Assembly: GCA_964215955.1 (NCBI GenBank)
Contig: CAXPDR010000029.1
Span: 1-64,000, forward strand
Length of the DNA: 64,000 nt
Reading direction: 5' to 3'
DNA from: GCA-2706205 sp964215955
Lineage (GTDB): Bacteria > Bdellovibrionota > Bacteriovoracia > Bacteriovoracales > Bacteriovoracaceae
In this document: in pieces, positions 52,431-60,045 of the stretch
How the letters are laid out: every line of letters starts with the position of its first letter
Numbering within the stretch: the stretch's first letter is position 1
Notes under the pieces: model-generated
What the model was told of the DNA's origin: nothing
What the model saw: only the letters and a program-made list of their open reading frames with translations
Databases searched by the model: none
Position numbers and translations under genes: made by a program

Positions 52431-53180
52431 TTACTGTTTAAAAATACCTTTCAGTGACCCAGCAAGATCTAGTGGGACTGGAAAAATTACGGAAGACTTA
52501 TTACTTCCACTTGAGACTTCTCTCATTGTGTCTAAATATCTAAGTGTCATAGCATTGTCTTCTTGTGCTAGGACTCCAGCAGCTTCTGCCAGCTTTTTAG
52601 CAGCTTGAAATTCACCATCTGCAGAAATAATTTTTGCTCTTTTTTCTCTTTCTGCTTCGGCTTGCTTGGCCATCGCTCTTTGCATATTTTCTGGAAGATC
52701 AATTGCTTTTAATTCTACATTTGTTACTTTGATTCCCCATGGTTCAGTTTGATCATCTAAAATAACTTGTAATTTCGCATTGATATCATCTCTTTGAGAG
52801 AGAACTTCATCTAACTCATATTGGCCAATAACAGATCTTAAAGTTGTTTGGGCAATTTGTGATGTTGCATGATAAAAGTTTTCAACCTTAATAACAGATT
52901 TTTGAGGATTATTTACTCTGAAGTAAACAACTCCATTAACCTTTAAGGTCACGTTGTCTTTGGTGATGATATCTTGTGAAGGAATATCCATTGTAACAAC
53001 TCTTAGATCAACTTTAACCATTTTTTCGATAATGGGTATTAAGATAATAAGACCTGGACCTCTTACTCCTGCGTAAGATCCTAGTCTAAAGATAACACCT
53101 CTTTCAAATTCATTAAGAATTTTGATAGAGGACATTAGTAATAAAACTAAAATAACAATTAATGGTAAAAATCCAAACAT
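52431..53180 (-). CDS. SPFH/slipin (stomatin-like) membrane protein
   Basis: The 249-residue protein has an N-terminal hydrophobic hairpin (residues 2-17) followed by the SPFH/Band 7 domain, with FERGVIFRLGSYAGVRGPGL and ...TVRSVIGQYELDEVLSQRDDIN-like stretches. It then has a helical C-terminus with repeated Ala-Glu (MAKQAEAEREKRAKIISADGE). This is the slipin type that scaffolds membrane microdomains and pairs with NfeD-like proteases. The NfeD gene lies 13 bases upstream in the same operon. Confidence 0.93.
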   Translation of the reverse strand: MFGFLPLIVILVLLLMSSIKILNEFERGVIFRLGSYAGVRGPGLIILIPIIEKMVKVDLRVVTMDIPSQDIITKDNVTLKVNGVVYFRVNNPQKSVIKVENFYHATSQIAQTTLRSVIGQYELDEVLSQRDDINAKLQVILDDQTEPWGIKVTNVELKAIDLPENMQRAMAKQAEAEREKRAKIISADGEFQAAKKLAEAAGVLAQEDNAMTLRYLDTMREVSSGSNKSSVIFPVPLDLAGSLKGIFKQ

Positions 53181-53193
53181 ATTCTCTCCTAAA

Positions 53194-54498
53194 TTATTTT
53201 GCTGAAATAGTTAAATGCAATTTTTCATTATCTAGATGATCAACTTTTACATGATCACCTTCTTTAAATTCGGTACTAGAGTAGGCACTCCAAATTTCTC
53301 CATCAAGTTTAACTTGATATTTAAATTTACCTTCGTCCTTACCCATGAGTTTTGAGACAATGGCTTCTTCCCCACGAGTATCAAAAAGTTCTTTGTTTTT
53401 TCTATAAGTCTTTATAAAGTAGAAACCAATAAATCCTACATAAATTGCGATAGCAGAAACGACAGAAATGATAACTTTGATTTCTAGTTCGATAAAACTA
53501 TTGTCTGTTCTAAATAAGAAGAGTGACCCAAATATTAACGAAGCTAGACCTGCTAAAGTTAAGACTCCAAAACTGGTAATATATGCTTCCAATACGAAGA
53601 GGATAAAACTTAAAATGATTAATCCCATTGCTCCCATATTTAGAGGTAGCACCTGAAATCCTATCGCTGCTAAAACAAGGAAAAAAGCACCTAAGGCCCC
53701 TGCGATTATTCCACCAGGCGCTTGAAGCTCGAAATAGATTAAAGCAGCTCCAATAATAAATAAAACATATGCTGTTGTTGGATTGGCAAAAATATTTAAT
53801 ATTTGTTGACCCGGGTCCATTTCAATATTTTCTACTGGAACATTTGGCTGAATTTCTAGCTTATATGCTTTGCCTTTAACTGTGACTTCTAAATTATTTA
53901 AATAAGCTAATAATTCTTTTTGATCATTAATAATATTATCAATCACTTTTTCTTTTAAAGCAGTTCTTGCATCTAAGCTTTCTGCCTCCGAAATCATTTT
54001 TTCAAAATGCTCCGGGTTTCTTCCTCTGGCTTTTGAAAGGGAAGTCACCAAGGCCACTAAATCATTTACAGCTTTAGACTTAGCATCTTTTTGTTCAATA
54101 TCTTTTCCCATTTGAATCGGAGTTGCTGCACCAATATTAGTTCCTTCACTCATCACAAGAATATGAGCTCCACTTGCAATAATTGCACCTGCACTAGTAG
54201 CACTCGCACCTTCTGGAGTAATCCAAATTGCTATTGGAAAATCTACTGAACCCATAGCGGTTAGTATTTCTTTGGTTGTGGTAACCAGTCCGCCAGGGGT
54301 ATCAAGCTTTATGAGAACAAAGTCGTTATTTTTTTGAGATAATTTTTTTAAATTTGTTTCTATATAATTAAAAGTCGCCGGATTTATACTTGAGTTGATA
54401 TTTAAAGTAGTTACCTTATTTATAGAATAATTTTCCTTAGCATAAACATTAGTAAAACTTAATAATAGACAAATGGCGTAAAAATAAACTCTTTTCAT
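53194..54498 (-). CDS. NfeD-family membrane serine protease (ClpP-class)
   Basis: The 434-residue protein has a signal peptide, an N-terminal ClpP-class protease domain (residues 20-220) with the Ser region GASATSAGAIIASGAH and a catalytic Lys candidate near KSKAVNDLVALV, four or so membrane segments (residues 230-350), and a C-terminal OB-fold NfeD domain (about residues 370-434). This is the long NfeD1b form, which works with slipin partners; archaeal examples cleave the C-terminus of stomatin. Gene order NfeD then slipin is conserved across prokaryotes. Confidence 0.92.
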   Translation of the reverse strand: MKRVYFYAICLLLSFTNVYAKENYSINKVTTLNINSSINPATFNYIETNLKKLSQKNNDFVLIKLDTPGGLVTTTKEILTAMGSVDFPIAIWITPEGASATSAGAIIASGAHILVMSEGTNIGAATPIQMGKDIEQKDAKSKAVNDLVALVTSLSKARGRNPEHFEKMISEAESLDARTALKEKVIDNIINDQKELLAYLNNLEVTVKGKAYKLEIQPNVPVENIEMDPGQQILNIFANPTTAYVLFIIGAALIYFELQAPGGIIAGALGAFFLVLAAIGFQVLPLNMGAMGLIILSFILFVLEAYITSFGVLTLAGLASLIFGSLFLFRTDNSFIELEIKVIISVVSAIAIYVGFIGFYFIKTYRKNKELFDTRGEEAIVSKLMGKDEGKFKYQVKLDGEIWSAYSSTEFKEGDHVKVDHLDNEKLHLTISAK

Positions 54499-54554
54499 AA
54501 TATAAAAATAGATTAAAAATGCCCCTTTCGTAAAACAAAAAAGGGTAGATATTA

Positions 54555-55868
54555 GTGAAACGTTCTAAAATTGTTGTGTTGGGTCATATTCTTAATCCTA
54601 TTTCAGATACAAAGTGTGAGTACTTTAAAAATGGAGTCATGGTTTTATCACCAAAAACTTCTAAAGATAAAACGGTCTATTACGTTGAACAGCTCGGTCA
54701 TAAAAGGATCTTGAGTTCTCTAAGTGAAGGTTTTCAATTAGTGGACTACTCTGATCATGTGATTATCCCTTCATTTTTTGATATGCATTTTCATTGGGTT
54801 CAAGATGATGTCCGCGAAATGCCTAAAGCCAATTTATTAACATGGCTTGATAATTATACTTTTCCAACAGAGAAAAAATTTAAAAATAAGACTTATGCTA
54901 AGAAACGAGCAAATGAGTTCTTTTCAAGACTTGCTAGTGTTGGAACTTTAGGAGGAGCTTGTTATTCATCAATTCATGAACATGCCTGTGAGTATGCTAT
55001 TGAAAAATGTATTGGAGATTTTACTATTGGGAACGTTTTAATGACCCAGAATTCTCCAAAGTATCTTTCCCAAACCAAAGATAATGCGGTTGAAATAGTT
55101 AAGCGTTTAAGTTCAAAATATAAGTCTAAATATGCTTTAACACCAAGGTTTGCGATCGCAACAGATGCTCAAACGATGAAAGAAACTTCGAAAATTGCGA
55201 AGAAGAATAAAAGTTTCATGCAATCCCACTTATGTGAAACTCAAAATGAAATAGATTTTGTTAAAAGCTTATATAAAGAGGTAAAAGGATTTGAAAAAGT
55301 AAAATCCTATACAGAAATTTATAAGAAAGTTGGAATGCTAGGCCCTAATTGTATTATGGGGCATGGAATTCATTTAATGCCAGAAGAAATTGAGATGTTG
55401 GCTAAAACTAAAACTGCAATTGCACATTGTCCTACAAGTAATGCTCCAATAAAGGAGAAAGGACTAGGTTCTGGATTGTTTGATTTTAAACGTATTGAAA
55501 AAAATAATATTCGTTGGGCACTAGGATCTGATATTGGTGGTGGTCCAGTATTGTCGATGTTTGATGTTATGCGTTCTTTTGTGGATCAAAATGCCAAAGC
55601 TAATGTAAAAGGTGCAACTTATAAAAAAGCCTTGTACAGGGCCACACTTGCTGGTGCTAAACTTCTGAAATTAGATAAGAAAAAAGGAAATCTCTCTGTT
55701 GGTAAAGAAGCAAATTTTTTAGTTCTTCCGAAGTTAAAAGCTGATGTAGAGCCGAAGGTAGAGAGTATTTTAGCTCACTATATTGGAAAACATAAAAGGC
55801 AAAGAATTAAGTATGATCAGATGTTAGAAAAAGTCTACTTTCAAGGTCAGGTTATTCATTCGAAATAA
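54555..55868 (+). CDS. guaD: Guanine deaminase-like amidohydrolase
   Basis: This 437-residue member of the amidohydrolase superfamily has metal-binding HFH in FFDMHFHWVQDD, the active-site stretch LLTWLDNYTFPTEKKF, QSHLCET, IMGHGIHL and the catalytic Asp in LGSDIGGG. The LLxWLxxYTFPxE motif is the guanine deaminase signature. The enzyme deaminates guanine to xanthine and ammonia with zinc. Its start is GTG with an AAGGG upstream. It stands alone on the plus strand, next to the divergent NfeD operon. It fits purine salvage or use of prey nucleobases. Confidence 0.82.
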   Translation: MKRSKIVVLGHILNPISDTKCEYFKNGVMVLSPKTSKDKTVYYVEQLGHKRILSSLSEGFQLVDYSDHVIIPSFFDMHFHWVQDDVREMPKANLLTWLDNYTFPTEKKFKNKTYAKKRANEFFSRLASVGTLGGACYSSIHEHACEYAIEKCIGDFTIGNVLMTQNSPKYLSQTKDNAVEIVKRLSSKYKSKYALTPRFAIATDAQTMKETSKIAKKNKSFMQSHLCETQNEIDFVKSLYKEVKGFEKVKSYTEIYKKVGMLGPNCIMGHGIHLMPEEIEMLAKTKTAIAHCPTSNAPIKEKGLGSGLFDFKRIEKNNIRWALGSDIGGGPVLSMFDVMRSFVDQNAKANVKGATYKKALYRATLAGAKLLKLDKKKGNLSVGKEANFLVLPKLKADVEPKVESILAHYIGKHKRQRIKYDQMLEKVYFQGQVIHSK

Positions 55869-55929
55869 ATACATATACAAAAACTAAAAATTTTGTAAAA
55901 ATTTCAAAGAACAAACAAGGATGTTTCAT

Positions 55930-56577
55930 ATGAAAAAACTCATCTTTCCAGTTATTTTTACAATTTCGATTGGATTGAACTTTTATCTTCTAAGTGGTGA
56001 TAGCGAGCTATTGGTAAGTGACGATCTCGATGATGCATTATATGAAGAAGTAAATGATCAAATTTCAGTAGCCCAATCAGCTATAAAGAAAACGGATTTA
56101 CTGGCGCACAAAAAGAGTCATCATAAACAAAATATTAAAGTCATAGAAAATGAAATCAATACAGCTAATGAACCAGATCACCAAGATGATAGAGGTTATA
56201 GTGAAGACAAAGCTTCAGAGGACTTTGAAAGAAATTATGAACAATCAAAGTTGAAATGGGATCAAGACTCGCAAGATTATTTTGAAAGAGAGTTAGGTCT
56301 CCGTATCGAAGCTTATGAAACTTATCTCGAATTACAAAAATTAAGAGAAAAAGAAGTAAGTAATTATATGACTCCCAAAATTGAAGATGCTAATGGTGAG
56401 CCATATCTTTTTACACTAGAAGATAATATTGAAATTGGAAAAATTAATAGTAAGTATCTTAAACAATTAAAAGATACCATGGGAGCTGAATCTTATGAGA
56501 GGTATATTAATTTTAGACAGAATTATAATAAAAAATTAATTACTTCTGGAAATGCTCATTTCTATGTTGAGTTCTAA
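55930..56577 (+). CDS. Single-TM protein of unknown function, acidic
   Basis: The protein (about 215 residues from ATG 55930) has an N-terminal hydrophobic segment (MKKLIFPVIFTISIGLNFYLL) and a highly charged, mostly helical periplasmic part rich in Asp, Glu and Lys. AAGGA lies eight bases before the ATG; another ATG lies three codons upstream. The 3' end overlaps the following pilin-like gene by 26 bases, so they are probably one transcription unit. No family recognised. Confidence 0.6.
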   Translation: MKKLIFPVIFTISIGLNFYLLSGDSELLVSDDLDDALYEEVNDQISVAQSAIKKTDLLAHKKSHHKQNIKVIENEINTANEPDHQDDRGYSEDKASEDFERNYEQSKLKWDQDSQDYFERELGLRIEAYETYLELQKLREKEVSNYMTPKIEDANGEPYLFTLEDNIEIGKINSKYLKQLKDTMGAESYERYINFRQNYNKKLITSGNAHFYVEF

Positions 56578-57748
56578 TCTTTATAAGAACGTTTTTAAAA
56601 ATCAAAATGGCTTTTCAATTGTTCAAGTTTTAGTTGCTGCAGGAATGGCCGGAGGCTTGGCCGTTGTGATGATGCAAATGATGGGGAATTTGAATAAATC
56701 CTCTAAATTTGCAGAATCTAAAGTTGATGAAATTGAATTAAGATCAATGGTTCGATTAATCCTATCAAATGATAAATTTTGTCGTATTAGTCTTGCCGGC
56801 GAAGGACCTCTTGGAAGCCCAACAAACCCTGTAACTTTTCAAAAATCTGCGATTGATGGTGATATGCCTAATGAAGGACTTGAATTTGAACTCTTTTATT
56901 CATCACCTGATGGTGAGTCCAGAACACAAAAAAAACTTAGTGCGACCGATGATTCACTAAATCGATTCGGAAATCTTTCTATTCAAAGCCTTTTCTTGAC
57001 TATGAATAATGGAGTAGGGAGTAATTACCCAGCAAGCTCTGGTGAGAGTGATATCGGAGAGATTGTTATTGAAGGAGAGAAAAGAATTCAAGAGAGTAGA
57101 GTTGATTTTAAAATGAGTTTTCCCATTAGTGTTAGTTTTAGGACAAATGCAGCTGGGGAGAGTACTATTTTAAGCTGTTCTTTAATGGGAGAAAAAACTG
57201 TCCCACAACTATCAGCAAGTTCTGTTGATTATAAATCTTCTACAGCATGGGGCTCTACTTTAACTTGTGATACAGGGCAGTTTATTACAGCAATGTGCTC
57301 AAGTGGTAAGAATAAAGACTGTCCTCCTATGTCCTCAGCTCCAACGAGAATTGGCTGTGTTAGTGATACTACAGACTCTTATGTTCCAAACTTAGGAGCT
57401 TCTGTTTATAAGACTGGTTGGTATAGAAACTTAGTTGTTTGTCCTCCATTTCATGTTGCGGATTCCTTATGTACAGCTGGTGAAAACGCTGATTGTAATT
57501 ATGGAGGTACTGGTTATTTTGCAGTTATGCGTTGTCGTCCTTGGACGGTAGGTTCATCTAGGCAGATGACTATTGAGGTCCATGAGTATAAAGGGACTGC
57601 AAGTTGGAGTGGTGTGTTATCATGTAGCCCTGGATATTATCTTACTGGTGTATGTGTCTCGGGAGAGCATAAGGATTGTGCTTTACATGGTAATGATATG
57701 GATAAAAATCTTGCAAAAGTTATTAGGTGCTCAAAAGTTATTGAATAG
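56552..57748 (+). CDS. Type IV pilin-like protein with Cys-rich repeats
   Basis: The 398-residue protein opens with a short leader and KNQNGFSIVQVLVAAGMAGG, the pattern of a type III signal peptide cleaved after Gly by prepilin peptidase. The mature protein would start with Phe. The fifth residue, normally Glu, is Gln. A helical segment follows. The last 190 residues contain three related units, each with a W...L.C start, a C.SG.NKDC-like core and a closing Cys (GKNKDC, GENADC, GEHKDC). A minor or pseudopilin role is likely, with a C-terminal adhesive or ligand-binding tip. Start choice (56552 or 56564) is uncertain; neither has a strong ribosome-binding site. Confidence 0.7.
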   Translation: MLISMLSSNLYKNVFKNQNGFSIVQVLVAAGMAGGLAVVMMQMMGNLNKSSKFAESKVDEIELRSMVRLILSNDKFCRISLAGEGPLGSPTNPVTFQKSAIDGDMPNEGLEFELFYSSPDGESRTQKKLSATDDSLNRFGNLSIQSLFLTMNNGVGSNYPASSGESDIGEIVIEGEKRIQESRVDFKMSFPISVSFRTNAAGESTILSCSLMGEKTVPQLSASSVDYKSSTAWGSTLTCDTGQFITAMCSSGKNKDCPPMSSAPTRIGCVSDTTDSYVPNLGASVYKTGWYRNLVVCPPFHVADSLCTAGENADCNYGGTGYFAVMRCRPWTVGSSRQMTIEVHEYKGTASWSGVLSCSPGYYLTGVCVSGEHKDCALHGNDMDKNLAKVIRCSKVIE

Positions 57749-57749
57749 T

Positions 57750-59795
57750 CTACTTCGCAACCTTAAGCCATAGCTTTCTAAAGCGGATGTCTTTCAAATA
57801 GTCTTCATCTTTAGTCGACCTAATCGACTGAATTATCCCTGGTAGTAGAGTTGTCATTTCTTTTTCAAATAATGATTCCACTTCATTTCTAGCATCTTCA
57901 CAAGTCATTCCTTTAGGCCCAAAACATGATTGAAAAATAAATGTCTTAATCATATTTTCAAGCTCTTTTTCAAGCTTTGAAATTTCAGTAATGAGTAGGT
58001 CTTGATTTTTAGGAATGTCATTTTCATTTTGTAGTTTATGGTTTGAATTCTGATATGAGCTATTTATTATAGTTGTAAAATTCGTTATATTTTGGGAAAT
58101 AGAATCTGTGTCATATTGTCTGTGATCATAATGATCAGATTTATATTCTTCGTATTCTGCCACCATTTCTAAAAACTTCAAATCTGATTCATGAAGCTTA
58201 TAGGCAGAAGTATGTAGGTCCTGCTCTTCAGATTGTTGATATAATACATCCATAACATGAGGAAGAGACTTTGCTAAAAAATTTCTTGATTTTAGATTCA
58301 TATTATCAAATTCTTTGGCAATTTTTTGATTCTCATTTGAGTATTTTTCTTTAATGAGTTTAAGAATATGATTTTCTAATTTGTCTTTCGCTCCAGCTTT
58401 ATTTAAATGCGCCCACGCAAGTCTGTGGAGTGTGAGGCGACCTTGCAGATTCAAAAACTTCTGAATAGCAGCTTCATTAAAATTCTTATTTTTTAAGAAA
58501 TCATTTAAAGAAGTCATACAGTTTTTTAATTCCAGGTTTACTTGAGCCTCTCTCGCTTCACCTTCAACCAATTGACTTAAAGGCGTGGCCATAAGTGGAT
58601 TTACTGTTTCATCACCTTGAAATTTATACTCAATTTGGTTATCTCCTAATGTAAGTTCACCTAATAAGTCTTCACCCATCTCTAAAGTAATAAATTCATT
58701 TGTTTCAAATCTTTGAGATCTATCTCCATCCTTAATGGTAAACTCATCAATTTGTTCTCCATTTTGATCTGTATAGCTTTTGTGGTGAGTAATTTGAAGT
58801 TCTTTTCCACCTATGTTTAATTTTATAGTCTGATCCTCAAACTTTCCTGTATTTTCTCTCTCGTCATTTTTATTTTTAGGCATTTGGAGTTCAGGGGAGA
58901 TAACCAAGTTATCATCTTCAACTTGTGAGTTTTTTTGGGTGAGAGAGTTTTCAATTTCTGTTCCTGAGCTATTTAAAGTTGAAAGATTAGTTTCATCAAA
59001 TATGGTATTTTCATCTGGAGGATCAATACCTCTTTGATGTAGCTCAAACTCATCAGAATAATCTGTCATTTCAAAATCATCATTTGCTAAATCCTCAATA
59101 GGTCTTAAATACTTTTGTCTATAAGCTTCATCCGGTTCAACAAACTCAATTGAACTACCTTCAAGTATTTTTTCTGTAATTTCTTCTGGAGAAATGACAA
59201 GGCCATCAAATGTATTGTTGCCTAGGATATCAGCTGGTTTAGTAATAACCTCCTTAAGAGGAGATGAGAAAATAGGAGTAGAGTGATCAATGTCTGCGTA
59301 TTTAATGTTTGCGGAGACTTCAATTTCGTCTTCATTTGAGAAATCTAGGTCGTATTGGGTGCTGGCCTGTAGTTGTCTAAAGAGACCTTCCTTTGATTTT
59401 AATATTTCAGCTCTAAAATCATGCTCATTAAAACATTCAAGACTTTTACAATCACTATCTGGTTGTAACTGAAACGTCTTAGTGACTTTATAGGGTGTAT
59501 CTTTAATTGGTATATCTAATGAAATTGTATAGCTTGGTTTACTAATGAGAGACTGATTTGAAATAAATGCTGAATCTCCACCACAGGATATTTCACTGCT
59601 ATATGTATTTTCAAAATTTATATGACATGTGGTTTGATTTAGCTTTTTAGACTTCTGAATTAATATAGTTTCATTTGATTCAAGTGATATGGGCTTTTTT
59701 AATTTGAAAATCTCGACGGTGGGTGAATCCGTGGCCGGTGCCGCCAACGTATTTAATTCAAATATAAATAAAACTATTCCCAAAATAACTTTCAC
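57750..59795 (-). CDS. Secreted acidic protein of unknown function
   Basis: The 681-residue protein has a signal peptide (cleavage after NTLAA) and starts with GTG, with AGG six bases upstream. The first 330 residues are acidic, with many Asp, Glu and Asn-rich stretches. The last 270 are helical (HLNKAGAKDKLENHILKLIKEKYSNENQK) with two clustered cysteines near the end (SCFGPKGMTCED). No family recognised. It is convergent with the pilin-like gene, with one base between their stops, so the two sit on opposite strands with overlapping terminators. Confidence 0.6.
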   Translation of the reverse strand: MKVILGIVLFIFELNTLAAPATDSPTVEIFKLKKPISLESNETILIQKSKKLNQTTCHINFENTYSSEISCGGDSAFISNQSLISKPSYTISLDIPIKDTPYKVTKTFQLQPDSDCKSLECFNEHDFRAEILKSKEGLFRQLQASTQYDLDFSNEDEIEVSANIKYADIDHSTPIFSSPLKEVITKPADILGNNTFDGLVISPEEITEKILEGSSIEFVEPDEAYRQKYLRPIEDLANDDFEMTDYSDEFELHQRGIDPPDENTIFDETNLSTLNSSGTEIENSLTQKNSQVEDDNLVISPELQMPKNKNDERENTGKFEDQTIKLNIGGKELQITHHKSYTDQNGEQIDEFTIKDGDRSQRFETNEFITLEMGEDLLGELTLGDNQIEYKFQGDETVNPLMATPLSQLVEGEAREAQVNLELKNCMTSLNDFLKNKNFNEAAIQKFLNLQGRLTLHRLAWAHLNKAGAKDKLENHILKLIKEKYSNENQKIAKEFDNMNLKSRNFLAKSLPHVMDVLYQQSEEQDLHTSAYKLHESDLKFLEMVAEYEEYKSDHYDHRQYDTDSISQNITNFTTIINSSYQNSNHKLQNENDIPKNQDLLITEISKLEKELENMIKTFIFQSCFGPKGMTCEDARNEVESLFEKEMTTLLPGIIQSIRSTKDEDYLKDIRFRKLWLKVAK

Positions 59796-60021
59796 AGTAA
59801 CCTATCGGAAATTTTATAAGAAAATTAAAATGATTTAATTAATTGCCATTTTTATTTGTCCTAAATAAATAGTGCTCGAGCTTGTAAGTCATTGAATTCT
59901 TTATGTCGAATAAGATGCCTAAATCTTAATATTAGATATGGAGTATCCTAAAGCTAGAAAAATTAACATAGTGTAAAACTTGACTTCAGTCGTACGTAGC
60001 CTCCAGAACAAGTTAATTGAG

Positions 60022-60027
60022 TATAAT
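60022..60027 (+). promoter_or_regulatory. -10 element upstream of the carbohydrate-binding gene
   Basis: TATAAT at 60022-60027 sits 18 bases before the ATG at 60046, with GAGGA in between. No good -35 box lies at the right distance, so an activator may be needed. Confidence 0.4.
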
Positions 60028-60045
60028 CTTAACAGAGGAAGATGT

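Noticed and set aside
59795..59825. CCGATAGG before the 681-residue secreted protein as another sigma-28 promoter
   Set aside because: The -35 match is only TAAT with 14-base spacing, and the -10 box differs at both ends. AGG serves as the ribosome-binding site. It was left out of the motif set.
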